NCBI RefSeq assembly: GCF_003732265.1
Contig: NZ_MOBK01000001.1
Span: 124,001 to 188,000, forward strand
Length of the DNA: 64,000 nucleotides
Source of the DNA: Pseudomonas brassicacearum
GTDB lineage: Bacteria > Pseudomonadota > Gammaproteobacteria > Pseudomonadales > Pseudomonadaceae
Direction of reading: 5' to 3'
Each line of letters starts with the position of its first letter. The first letter of the stretch is position 1. Under the pieces are notes generated by a model that saw nothing but the letters and a program-made list of their open reading frames with translations, ran no database searches and was not told where the DNA came from. The translations under genes were made by a program, and so were the position numbers. Shown here piece after piece: positions 54,387 through 63,108 of this stretch.

Positions 54387-55727
54387 ATGGCCGACTCAAG
54401 CAAAAAAATGAGCCTTGTGGGGCTCACTACTCTGGTGATGGTCAACATGATGGGATCGGGCATCATCATGTTGCCGACCAGCATGGCCCAGCTCGGGGCC
54501 ATTTCATTGCTGTCCTGGATCGTCACGGCCATTGGCTCCATGGCCATCGCCTACTGCTTTTCCCAATGCGGCATTTACTGTCAGCGCCCGGGCGGGTTAT
54601 CCGCCTACACCGAAGAAGCGCATGGCAAGTCCGGGTTCTTCCTCTGTTCGTACCTGTACTTCCTGTCGCTGGCCATTGCCAACGTCGCGGTCGCTATCTC
54701 GGCCGTGGGTTACATGACCTCGTTCCTGCCCTGGCTGGGCACGGGCGCGATCCCACTGTTCATCGGCACGGTCGGCCTGCTGTGGCTGACCACCGTCGCC
54801 AACTTCGGTGGCCCCGGCATCACCGGCAGGATCGGTGCGATTACCGTCTGGGGGGTGATTATCCCGGTGGCCGGCCTGAGCATCATTGGCTGGTTCTGGT
54901 TCAAACCGGAGATATTGGTGTCCGCCTGGAACCCGAATAACCTTTCCAACGCCGATGCGATCAGCAGTGCGATTCCATTGACCCTCTGGGCGTTTCTGGG
55001 CATGGAGTCCGCAGCGCAAGCCAGCGACGCCGTTGAAGATCCCAAGCGCACCGTACCGCTGGCCTGTCTGTTCGGCACGCTCGGTGCGGCGGTGGTCTAC
55101 GTGCTGTCGACGACCGTTATCCAGGGCATCATTCCCAATGAACAACTGGCCAACTCCTCGGCCCCCTTCGCGCTGGTGTACGCGCAAATGTTCAACCCCA
55201 CGGTCGGCACCATCATCATGGCGCTGGCGGTAATGGCGTGCGTAGGCTCGCTGCTGGGTTGGCAGTTCACCCTGGCACAAACGGCGAAAATGACCGCCGA
55301 CCAAGGGATGTTTCCGAAACTGTTCAGCAAGCTCAACAGGCACAACGCCCCTCTCATGGGCATGCTGGTGTGTGGTGTGTTGCAGACGCTGATGGCCCTG
55401 TCGACCATTTCACCCAATGCCGCGGCCCAGTTCGGCAAACTGGTCAATCTTGCCGCCGTGACCAACCTGATTCCTTACGTGACGGCGCTGACCGGGTTGC
55501 TGGTCATGATGTACAAGGCGCGGGTTTCGTCAGCGGTTTACTTGCGCAATACCCCTGTGTTGCTGATCGCCATCGCCTATTCGTTGTACGCCCTGCACTC
55601 GTGCGGCAAGGACGCTGTGTTCGGGGGCGCCCTTGTGCTGGTGTTCGGCTACCCGCTGTATGGCTGGCTCGCCAAGCGCTTTGCCGTTATGCCTGCCACC
55701 GACCCCGCCAGGAACGACACCCCTTAG
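54387..55727 (+). CDS. Amino acid-polyamine antiporter (PotE-like)
   Basis: 446 residues from ATG 54387 with AAAGGAG upstream. Twelve helices of the APC family; VNMMGSGIIMLPTSMAQLGA (about 19-38) is the substrate-binding first helix with the GSGI motif, and ECFSQC-like IAYCFSQCGIYCQRPGG (about 53) and LWAFLGMESAAQASDAVEDP (about 210) match PotE/CadB antiporters. It probably swaps putrescine/ornithine or similar. The solute-binding gene 48 bases downstream is on the same strand. Confidence 0.87.
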   Translation: MADSSKKMSLVGLTTLVMVNMMGSGIIMLPTSMAQLGAISLLSWIVTAIGSMAIAYCFSQCGIYCQRPGGLSAYTEEAHGKSGFFLCSYLYFLSLAIANVAVAISAVGYMTSFLPWLGTGAIPLFIGTVGLLWLTTVANFGGPGITGRIGAITVWGVIIPVAGLSIIGWFWFKPEILVSAWNPNNLSNADAISSAIPLTLWAFLGMESAAQASDAVEDPKRTVPLACLFGTLGAAVVYVLSTTVIQGIIPNEQLANSSAPFALVYAQMFNPTVGTIIMALAVMACVGSLLGWQFTLAQTAKMTADQGMFPKLFSKLNRHNAPLMGMLVCGVLQTLMALSTISPNAAAQFGKLVNLAAVTNLIPYVTALTGLLVMMYKARVSSAVYLRNTPVLLIAIAYSLYALHSCGKDAVFGGALVLVFGYPLYGWLAKRFAVMPATDPARNDTP

Positions 55728-55775
55728 GCCTGGTTTCTGGACGGTACTGACATCTGAACTCGGGGGAATCAGGAC

Positions 55776-56669
55776 ATGAACGCACAACGAAACAAAACCA
55801 TCGCACTGCTCTTTGCCTGCCTGCCGTTGCTGGCCAGTGCCGACACACTTGAACGGGTGCGTTCAAGCAATACGTTGACCCTCGGCTACCTGCCGGATTT
55901 CGCCCCTTTTAGCATCAAAGTGGGCGACAAGGTCCAGGGTTATGCCATCGGTCTTTGCGACAAAATCGCCGACAAGGTCAAGGCCGAACTGGGCTTGCCC
56001 GAACTGCAGGTGAGTTACCAGCCTGTCACCGTCGCCGATGAAATCACTGCGGTCAGCTCGGGCAAGGTCGACCTCCTCTGCACGCCAACACCGCCAACAC
56101 TGGAACGACGCAAGACAGTGAGCTACTCGGTGCCCATTTACACCGCTGGCCTCTCGGCGGTGGTGCACCAGGATGCCCCGGCAACGCTTTTGGATGTGCT
56201 CAACGGCAAAGTCGCTCACACCGGACCCACCTGGCGTGCCACCGTCAACCGTGGTCTGTCCAGCCAGACTTACGTCACCACGGCGGGAGGCGTGACCGAG
56301 GCGTGGATTCGTCAGCAGATGCACTTGCTGGGCGTGGTCGCCACACTGATCACGGTCGACACCACCGCCGACGGGCTCGAGTTGGTCGCCAAAGGCAAAG
56401 CCGATGCCATGTTCAGCGAACGGATGATGCTCAGGAACCTCCTCGACAGCCATTACCCGACCGGTAATCTGGTGCTGCTGGAACGTATTTTCGAGTACGC
56501 CCCGACGGCCATGGCGGTGCCACGAGACGATGAAGATTTCCGCTTGCTGGTCGACACCACGCTGAGTGAAATGTACCGCTCCGGCGAGATTGAACAGGCT
56601 TACGATAAGTACCTGGGAGGCGCCAGCGACACGACCAGAAAGCTGTTCAAGGTTTATGGGCTGCCTTAG
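55776..56669 (+). CDS. Amino acid-type periplasmic binding protein (SBP family 3)
   Basis: 297 residues from ATG 55776 (AGGA upstream). Signal peptide MNAQRNKTIALLFACLPLLASA. Then RVRSSNTLTLGYLPDFAPFSI and GYAIGLCDKIADKVKAELG, the family 3 pattern (SBP_bac_3), ending with YRSGEIEQAYDKYLGG. No permease or ATPase is near; it may act with a distant transporter or a sensor. It could be co-transcribed with the PotE-like gene. Confidence 0.85.
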   Translation: MNAQRNKTIALLFACLPLLASADTLERVRSSNTLTLGYLPDFAPFSIKVGDKVQGYAIGLCDKIADKVKAELGLPELQVSYQPVTVADEITAVSSGKVDLLCTPTPPTLERRKTVSYSVPIYTAGLSAVVHQDAPATLLDVLNGKVAHTGPTWRATVNRGLSSQTYVTTAGGVTEAWIRQQMHLLGVVATLITVDTTADGLELVAKGKADAMFSERMMLRNLLDSHYPTGNLVLLERIFEYAPTAMAVPRDDEDFRLLVDTTLSEMYRSGEIEQAYDKYLGGASDTTRKLFKVYGLP

Positions 56670-56735
56670 CGCCGGTGACTGTCCTTCGGCTCTTGGGCGG
56701 GTGCCGTAAACCATTTTCCCCCGTCAGCGAGCAGC

Positions 56736-56778
56736 AAAAAAAAACAGGAGCGCGGCAAGCCGGGCTCCTGTTTTTTTT
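56736..56778. terminator. Bidirectional Rho-independent terminator
   Basis: A run of nine A, stem ACAGGAGC (56744-56751), loop of 12, GCTCCTGT (56764-56771) and eight T. It serves the binding-protein gene (+) and ybdD (-). Confidence 0.9.
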
Positions 56779-56795
56779 CATCCGGACTTAGTGCA

Positions 56796-56993
56796 TCAAC
56801 AGCACTTGGGCCCAGCCTTGCTGCCGTATCGAGCTTCCTGGCGTTCCCGGAAGAACACCTCGTAGCTCATCACCGGTTTGTCCGGGTGCTTGTTCTGCAT
56901 GTGCTCGACGTAGGTGTCGTAGTCCGGCATGCCCACCATCAGGCGTGCGGCCTGACCGAGGTATTTACCGAGACGACTCAGGTCATTGAACAT
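56796..56993 (-). CDS. ybdD: YbdD/YjiX family small protein
   Basis: 65 residues from ATG 56993 with GGAGGAGGG upstream. [20 protein letters not shown], then [16 protein letters not shown] and a terminal CC, are the conserved DUF466 features. This family nearly always follows a CstA-type gene; here it follows cstA by 15 bases. It is thought to assist CstA pyruvate uptake. Confidence 0.92.
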   Translation of the reverse strand: MFNDLSRLGKYLGQAARLMVGMPDYDTYVEHMQNKHPDKPVMSYEVFFRERQEARYGSKAGPKCC

Positions 56994-57008
56994 CAATACC
57001 CTCCTCCA

Positions 57009-59066
57009 TCAAGCCTGTGGAATGGCCTGGAATGGCGCTTCTTTATCCGTACGTTCCTTGGTTCCCCAGGCGGCGATGCCGACCTTGAGGGCAAAGAACA
57101 GAATGCTGAAGACCACGAACAGGAACAGCGCCGTCAGCGTTGCGTTGGTGTAGGCATTGAAGATCACGTGCTGCATCTGGTCAATGCTTTTGGCCGGGGC
57201 CAACACCTGACCGTTGGCCAGCGCGTCGCTGTATTTCTTCGCCAGGGCGAGGAAACCAATCGCCGGGTTCGCATCGAACAGCTTGATGAAGCCTGCGGTC
57301 ACGGTGCAGATCAGCAGCCAGACGGCTGGCAGCATGGTCACCCAGATGTAGCGCTGGCGCTTCATTTTGATCAGCACAACCGTTGCCAACATCAGCGCGA
57401 TACCGGCCAGCATCTGGTTGGAGATACCGAACAGCGGCCACAAGGTGTTGATCCCGCCCAGCGGGTCGATCACGCCCTGGTACAGCAAGTAACCCCACAT
57501 TGCCACGCAACCCGCGGTGGCGATCAGGTTGGCAGGCCAGGAATCGGTGCGTTTCAGCGCCGGCACGAAGGAACCGAGCAAATCCTGGAGCATGAAACGA
57601 CCAGCACGGGTACCGGCATCGACCGCCGTCAGGATGAACAGCGCTTCGAACAGAATCGCGAAGTGGTACCAGAACGCCATGGTGTTTTCACCCGGCAGGA
57701 CGTGGTGCAGGATCTGCGCGATACCGACCGCCAGGGTCGGCGCACCGCCGGCACGGGCGAGGATGGTGGTTTCACCGATGTCCTTGGCCACCGCTTGCAG
57801 GGCTTCCGGGGTAATTGCAAAACCCCAGCTGCTGACGGTTTGAGCGACGGAGACAACATCCGCGCCGACCAACGCCGCCGGGCTGTTCATCGCAAAGTAC
57901 ACACCCGGCTCGATCACCGAAGCGGCAACCATGGCCATGATGGCGACGAAGGATTCCATCAGCATGCCGCCGTAACCGATGTAACGGGCATGACCTTCAC
58001 TGGCCAGCAGCTTCGGCGTGGTGCCGGAAGCGATCAGCGCATGGAAACCCGACACCGCGCCACAGGCGATGGTGATGAACAGGAACGGGAACAAGCCGCC
58101 TTTCCACACCGGCCCGGTGCCATCGATGAACTGAGTCAACGCGGGCATTTTCAGGTCAGGCATGGTGATCAGAATGCCGATCGCCAGGGCCACGATGGTG
58201 CCGATTTTCAGGAAGGTCGACAGGTAGTCACGGGGTGCCAGGATCAGCCACACCGGCAATACCGCCGCGACAAAACCGTAACCGATCAACATCCAGGTGA
58301 TCTGGATGCCAGTGAACGTAAAAGCCTTGGCCCACACCGGATCAGCCGCAATCTGCCCACCGAGCCAGATCGAACCGAGCAGCAACGCCACGCCGACCAC
58401 GGAGATTTCACCGATGCGACCCGGACGGATGTAGCGCATGTAGATGCCCATGAACATCGCAATCGGGATGGTCGCCATCACCGTGAAAATGCCCCATGGG
58501 CTCTCGGCCAGGGCCTTCACCACGATCAGTGCCAGCACCGCGAGGATGATGATCATGATCAGGAAGCAGCCAAACAGCGCGATGGTGCCAGGGATGCGGC
58601 CCATTTCTTCACGGACCATGTCGCCCAGCGAACGACCGTTGCGGCGAGTGGACATGAACAGGACCATGAAGTCCTGAACCGCACCGGCCAGCACCACGCC
58701 GGCGATCAGCCACAGCGTACCGGGCAGGTAGCCCATTTGTGCCGCCAGGACCGGCCCGACCAGCGGACCCGCACCGGCAATGGCCGCGAAGTGGTGACCG
58801 AACAGCACGTGTTTATTGGTCGGCACGTAGTCCAGGCCATCGTTATTGATGACCGCGGGCGTGGCACGATTGGGATCGAGTTGCATCACCTTGGTGGCGA
58901 TGAACAGACTGTAGTAACGATAGGCAACGAGGTAGATAGCGACAGCTGCGACTACGATCCAGAGGGCGTTGATCGCTTCGCCGCGGCGCAGGGCCACGAC
59001 ACTTAGCGCAAACGCTCCCAGAACAGCCACGGCAAACCAGGCGAGGTGTTTAGCCAGACGGGGCAT
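57009..59066 (-). CDS. cstA: Carbon starvation protein CstA (pyruvate/peptide transporter)
   Basis: 685 residues from ATG 59066 (GGAGA seven bases upstream). About 16-18 helices. Conserved: INNDGLDYVPTNKHVLFGHHFAAIAGAGPLVGPVLAAQ (shortened to LFGHHFAAIAGAGPLVGPVL), TRRNGRSLGDMV, GVALL, and ILTAVDAGTRAGRFMLQDLLG. The length matches E. coli CstA (701) and BtsT (716). CstA-type proteins import pyruvate (and possibly peptides) in carbon-limited cells. It is divergent from a Cache histidine kinase/regulator pair, as btsT-type genes often are controlled by two-component systems. Confidence 0.96.
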   Translation of the reverse strand: MPRLAKHLAWFAVAVLGAFALSVVALRRGEAINALWIVVAAVAIYLVAYRYYSLFIATKVMQLDPNRATPAVINNDGLDYVPTNKHVLFGHHFAAIAGAGPLVGPVLAAQMGYLPGTLWLIAGVVLAGAVQDFMVLFMSTRRNGRSLGDMVREEMGRIPGTIALFGCFLIMIIILAVLALIVVKALAESPWGIFTVMATIPIAMFMGIYMRYIRPGRIGEISVVGVALLLGSIWLGGQIAADPVWAKAFTFTGIQITWMLIGYGFVAAVLPVWLILAPRDYLSTFLKIGTIVALAIGILITMPDLKMPALTQFIDGTGPVWKGGLFPFLFITIACGAVSGFHALIASGTTPKLLASEGHARYIGYGGMLMESFVAIMAMVAASVIEPGVYFAMNSPAALVGADVVSVAQTVSSWGFAITPEALQAVAKDIGETTILARAGGAPTLAVGIAQILHHVLPGENTMAFWYHFAILFEALFILTAVDAGTRAGRFMLQDLLGSFVPALKRTDSWPANLIATAGCVAMWGYLLYQGVIDPLGGINTLWPLFGISNQMLAGIALMLATVVLIKMKRQRYIWVTMLPAVWLLICTVTAGFIKLFDANPAIGFLALAKKYSDALANGQVLAPAKSIDQMQHVIFNAYTNATLTALFLFVVFSILFFALKVGIAAWGTKERTDKEAPFQAIPQA

Positions 59067-59179
59067 AGCGTGTCTCCTGCCGACAGCCAGTGACTGCGGC
59101 GGTAATTTTTATAATTGTGTCCGCGGTGCGGAGCTGGCCCAATATCCCCGCATGCCGTCTACAAATAAATCCGCGTTAC

Positions 59180-59210
59180 TACGTACGTGCTGACTACGTA
59201 GTTCTACGTA
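59180..59210. promoter_or_regulatory. Three TACGTA boxes between cstA and the two-component genes
   Basis: TACGTA palindromes at 59180, 59195 and 59205. The last two are within CTACGTAG-TT-CTACGTAG, ten bases apart (one helical turn). They lie 115-145 bases before the cstA start in a 372-base gap that otherwise holds only a repeat. They fit the idea of sites for the LuxR-type regulator at 60839. Confidence 0.5.
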
Positions 59211-59226
59211 GACGGAGTTGATCCCC

Positions 59227-59316
59227 TGTGGGAGCGGGCTTGCTCGCGAAAGCGGTCCGTCAGTTGGCATTGATGTTGACTGACACACCGCTTTCGCGAG
59301 CAAGCCCGCTCCCACA
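59227..59316. repeat. 90-bp inverted repeat, family copy 4
   Basis: tgtgggagcgggcttgctcg...cgagcaagcccgctcccaca with inner gcgaaagcggt/accgctttcgc. Same length and outer arms as copy 1. Confidence 0.9.
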
Positions 59317-59438
59317 GGGGGTTTTGTGTTTCAACTCGCGGACACCCCGGTCATTCCGTCCAGCAGCGCTACTGGAAATAGCCCTCTTTGGCCTATGATG
59401 CCGGCCTTCGCCCTTCTTCGGTCCGGTCTGGAGCCAAG

Positions 59439-60806
59439 ATGCAGCTCAAACACAAAATCGTCGCGCTCGGGATTCTGCCGTTGGTATTGGCCATCGCGGT
59501 GATCTGTGGGTTGGTGATTTCCCTGAACCGCCAACTCGGCGATCAACAGGCCCAGCTGATTGAAGACAGCATTCTGGCCAGCAAGCGTGCCGAACTGAAA
59601 AACTACGTGGAAATGGCGCAAAGCCTGATCGCTCCGCTGTACGACGACGGCCACGGCGACGCGCATGCCCAGCAGCAAGTCCTCGAAGAACTGCGCAAGC
59701 TCAGCTTCGGCATCAACGGCTATTTCTTCGTCTACGACCGCGAAGGTCGCAGCCTGATGCACGCACGCCAGACCGAACTGGTAGGCAAATACCTGTGGGA
59801 CATGAAAGACCCGCACGGCTTGCCGGTGATCCAGGCGCTGCTCAAAAGTGCGCAATCGGGCGAAGGCTTTCAGCGTTACGCCTGGAACAAACCCTCCTCC
59901 GGCCAAGTCACCGACAAACTCGCCTACGTGGTGATGCTCGATCGTTGGGGCTGGATGCTTGGCACCGGTATTTACCTGGAGGACGTCGAACGCGCCACCC
60001 AGCAGGCCCGTGACGAAGTGGCTCAGGGCATCCGCAAGACCATGCTGGCGATTGCCGTGGTGGCGCTGGTGGCGGTGCTGTTTGTGTTCGCCAGCGGCAT
60101 GACGCTGAACGTCAGCGAGCATCGCCTGGCGGATAAAAAATTGCAGCGCCTGACCCAGCGTATCGTCAGCCTGCAGGAAGAGGAACGATCCCGGGTCTCC
60201 CGCGAGCTGCACGACGGCATCAGCCAGTTGCTGGTGTCGATCAAGTTTCGCTTCGAACTGGCCAGCCATCTGCTGGAAAACCAACAGGGCCATGACAAGG
60301 GCTTGAGCACGCTGAAGGACGCCACCGAACGCCTGGGCGAAGCCATTGGCGAAGTCCGCAGCCTCTCCCACGACCTGCGTTCGTCCTTGCTCGACACCTT
60401 GGGCTTGCCGGCCGCCATCGGCCAACTCGCCGCCGAATTCGAGCAACGCAGCGGCCTGAAAGTGACGTATGACGACAACGAATTCGACTGTCACCTGGTC
60501 GACGGTGCGGCCGTCGCGCTGTTCCGGATCGTGCAAGAAGGCCTGACCAATATCGAACGCCACGCCCAGGCGAAAAACGTTTCCATTACCCTGCACGGCG
60601 CTGAACAATCGGTACGCCTGAGCGTGGTGGATGACGGGATCGGCTTCAATGTCGCCCAGGTCGAACGTCGCCACGCGGGCATCGGCCTGCGTAACATTCG
60701 TGAACGGGTCGAGCACTTTGGCGGACGTTTCGAGCTGATATCGATCCCCGGCAGAAGTGAACTGGACGTGCAGCTGCCGATGAAAGAGCCCGCAACAAAA
60801 CGCTGA
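59439..60806 (+). CDS. Single-Cache sensor histidine kinase (NarL-type)
   Basis: 455 residues from ATG 59439 (GGAG upstream). First helix 8-30; periplasmic sCache-type domain about 40-190 with NGYFFVYDREGRSLMHA and LVGKYLWDMKDPHGLPVI; second helix about 207-226; then RSRVSRELHDGISQLLVSI with the phospho-His (about 260) of the HisKA_3 family and ATPase boxes VVDDGIGFN and GIGLRNIRERV. Cache domains of this kind often bind small carboxylates. Together with the regulator downstream it is well placed to sense a carbon source and switch cstA. Confidence 0.9.
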   Translation: MQLKHKIVALGILPLVLAIAVICGLVISLNRQLGDQQAQLIEDSILASKRAELKNYVEMAQSLIAPLYDDGHGDAHAQQQVLEELRKLSFGINGYFFVYDREGRSLMHARQTELVGKYLWDMKDPHGLPVIQALLKSAQSGEGFQRYAWNKPSSGQVTDKLAYVVMLDRWGWMLGTGIYLEDVERATQQARDEVAQGIRKTMLAIAVVALVAVLFVFASGMTLNVSEHRLADKKLQRLTQRIVSLQEEERSRVSRELHDGISQLLVSIKFRFELASHLLENQQGHDKGLSTLKDATERLGEAIGEVRSLSHDLRSSLLDTLGLPAAIGQLAAEFEQRSGLKVTYDDNEFDCHLVDGAAVALFRIVQEGLTNIERHAQAKNVSITLHGAEQSVRLSVVDDGIGFNVAQVERRHAGIGLRNIRERVEHFGGRFELISIPGRSELDVQLPMKEPATKR

Positions 60807-60838
60807 CTCAGCCCTTACAACAAGAGTGAACACCCGCG

Positions 60839-61471
60839 ATGAACCTGCCCTACCCGATCCGCGTCGCCCTGGTCGACGATCATTCCCTGGTCCGTGACGG
60901 GATCAAAGCGCTGCTGGCGGTCATGGCGCCCCTGGAAGTGGTGGGCGAAGCCGAAAGCGGCGCGCAGGCGATCGAGATGGTCGGGCGCTGCCAGCCGGAC
61001 CTGTTGCTGGTCGACATCAGTTTGCGCGACATGAACGGTCTCGAACTGACGCGAGTGTTACGCAGCCAGTACCCGACGCTGAAAGTCCTGGTGCTGAGCA
61101 TGTACGACAATAATGAATACGTGAGCGAGTCCGTGCGTGCCGGCGCCAGCGGCTATGTGCTGAAGAACTCGCCCTCGCGGGAAATCATTGCGGCCATCGA
61201 AGCCATTGCCAGCGGTGGCACCTTCTACAGCGCCGAAATCGCCCAGCGCCTGATCGCCGATAAAAGCACCGACAACGAGCTGACCCCACGCGAGAGCCAG
61301 GTCCTGTACAAAATGGCTCAAGGCCTGAACAACAAGGAAATGGCCCGGGAGCTGGACATCAGCGTGCGCACGGTCGAAACCCATCGCTTGAGCATTCGTC
61401 GCAAACTCAACATCGACAAACCGGCGGCGCTGGTCAAATACGCGATCGATCACGGGATTATTTCACGCTAG
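60839..61471 (+). CDS. LuxR/NarL-family response regulator
   Basis: 210 residues from ATG 60839. REC domain 1-120: ALVDDHSLVRDGIKALL, phospho-acceptor Asp in LLLVDISLRDMNGLEL (about 57), and the Lys in YVLKNSPSREI. C-terminal LuxR HTH: LTPRESQVLYKMAQGLNNKEMARELDIS and VRTVETHRLSIRRKL. It is 32 bases after the kinase, so one operon. Probable binding sites: TACGTA boxes at 59180-59210. Confidence 0.95.
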   Translation: MNLPYPIRVALVDDHSLVRDGIKALLAVMAPLEVVGEAESGAQAIEMVGRCQPDLLLVDISLRDMNGLELTRVLRSQYPTLKVLVLSMYDNNEYVSESVRAGASGYVLKNSPSREIIAAIEAIASGGTFYSAEIAQRLIADKSTDNELTPRESQVLYKMAQGLNNKEMARELDISVRTVETHRLSIRRKLNIDKPAALVKYAIDHGIISR

Positions 61472-61551
61472 GAAAAAATCCGCCGCCAGCCACTCTACAG
61501 TTCATACAGCCGTCTATGCTCCAGTGATCTTTCTTGGCTGGACACGGAACT

Positions 61552-63108
61552 ATGCTTCCAAGTCGGTCCCCGCTGGTGCAACCGGGCTACCTCATCCTGC
61601 TGGGTGCGCTGGCCCTGAGCGGCTGCATTAAGCTGGGCCCGGACTTCCAGCCGCCGGGTGAAGAATGGATCAAGCATTGGGACACTCCGTCCCTTGAGCA
61701 ATCCAGCCAACGCGGGGCGAATCCGGATCTGCGCGAGTGGTGGAGTGTCTTCAACGACCCGGTGCTCGATCAACTGATTGCGCAAGCGGATGCTCACAAC
61801 TCCAGCCTTAAAATCGCCGGTTTGCGCGTCATGGAGTCCCGCGCCCAACTGGGCATTGCGCAAAGCACGCTGTACCCGCAACTGCAGCAAGTGAGCGCCG
61901 ACAGTGTGTACGTCAAACGTCACCAATACGGTGGCAACAATCCGCAGGACAATAATTTCTGGCAACACAGTGGCGGGTTTGACATCGGCTGGGAGCTCGA
62001 CTTCTGGGGACGTTTCGCCCGCGCCATCGAATCCGCCGATGCGCTGTATTTTTCTGCCCAGGCCAACTACGAAGACGCGCTGGTCTTGCTGCGCGCCCAA
62101 GTGGCGGATACTTATTATTTGCTGCGCACCACCGAAGCCCGTCTACGCGTCGCCCGTGAAAACGCCAAGCAGCAAAAGCGCAACTTCGAGATCACCGAGA
62201 AACTGTTCAAGAGCGGCCAGGATGCCGAGCTCGATCTGCAACAGGCCAAAACCCAGTATTTGGGCACACTGGCCAGTATTCCCAACCTCCAGGATCAGTT
62301 GCAACGCACGCGTAACGCCCTGGCCGTGCTGATCGGGCAACCGCCGGGCGGGCTGCCGCAGGTGATCGAGAATGACAGCCTGGTGCCGCTGGTCGATCGC
62401 GCCGTACTGCAAGATGTGCCCGCCAGCCTGCTGCTGCGTCGGCCTGACGTGCGCGCCGCCGAACTCAATGTGGCCGCCCAGGGTGCGCTGATCGGCGTGG
62501 CCGAAAGTGATTTCTATCCGTCGCTGACGTTGCTCGGCAGCATCGTCTGGTCAACTGACACAATCCACGGCACGTCCAGCAGCCTGGACCTGGTCGGTGG
62601 TCCCAGCCTGCGCTGGAATGTGTTCGATTACGGGCAGATCACCAACAACGTGCGCGTGCAGGACGCTCGGTTGCAGGAGTTGATCGAAGCCTACCGCGAC
62701 AAGGTTCGCCAGGCCGCACGCGAGGCTGATGATGCGGCCAACGGGCTGATCCAGTCGCTGGAAAGCGAACGCATCCTGCGTGAAGCCGGCGGCGCCGCCA
62801 AGCGCTCGCTGACGCTGGCCAGCGTGCAATTTCGCGAAGGCTACTCCGACTTCCAGCGGGTGCTCGACGCGCAACGGGCGCTGCTCGAACAACAGGACAA
62901 TTACCTGATCGCCCGCGGCAATGCGGTCAGCAATGTCATCGCCCTCTACAAGGCTCTGGGCGGTGGTTGGTACTCCACCCTCCCGCGTGTCGACCCGGCC
63001 ACCCGCCATCTGATGGAACAACGTACGGACTGGGGCAACATGCTGGATGAGCCTGCCGCCGACCTGCCCGCTTTCCCGATACCCGCCAAGGACATTAACC
63101 ATGAGTGA
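61552..63108 (+). CDS. NodT-type outer membrane efflux lipoprotein
   Basis: 518 residues from ATG 61552. The lipobox LALSGC (Cys25) marks a lipoprotein signal, followed by IKLGPDFQPP, the usual start of RND/MFS-type outer membrane channels. Then two repeats with the TolC fold: LVLLRAQVADTYYLLRTTEARL and AAEL, SLTLASVQFREGYSDFQRVLD. Its stop codon lies inside the next gene's ATGAGTGA start. It forms the outer-membrane duct of a tripartite pump with the fusion protein that follows. Confidence 0.94.
   Translation: MLPSRSPLVQPGYLILLGALALSGCIKLGPDFQPPGEEWIKHWDTPSLEQSSQRGANPDLREWWSVFNDPVLDQLIAQADAHNSSLKIAGLRVMESRAQLGIAQSTLYPQLQQVSADSVYVKRHQYGGNNPQDNNFWQHSGGFDIGWELDFWGRFARAIESADALYFSAQANYEDALVLLRAQVADTYYLLRTTEARLRVARENAKQQKRNFEITEKLFKSGQDAELDLQQAKTQYLGTLASIPNLQDQLQRTRNALAVLIGQPPGGLPQVIENDSLVPLVDRAVLQDVPASLLLRRPDVRAAELNVAAQGALIGVAESDFYPSLTLLGSIVWSTDTIHGTSSSLDLVGGPSLRWNVFDYGQITNNVRVQDARLQELIEAYRDKVRQAAREADDAANGLIQSLESERILREAGGAAKRSLTLASVQFREGYSDFQRVLDAQRALLEQQDNYLIARGNAVSNVIALYKALGGGWYSTLPRVDPATRHLMEQRTDWGNMLDEPAADLPAFPIPAKDINHE

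Noticed and set aside
56886-59006. 706-codon open frame antisense to cstA
   Set aside because: Same effect of GC-rich third positions; cstA is unmistakable.
59331-60833. 500-codon open frame antisense to the Cache kinase
   Set aside because: Low-complexity shadow without motifs; the plus-strand kinase has all H and ATPase boxes.
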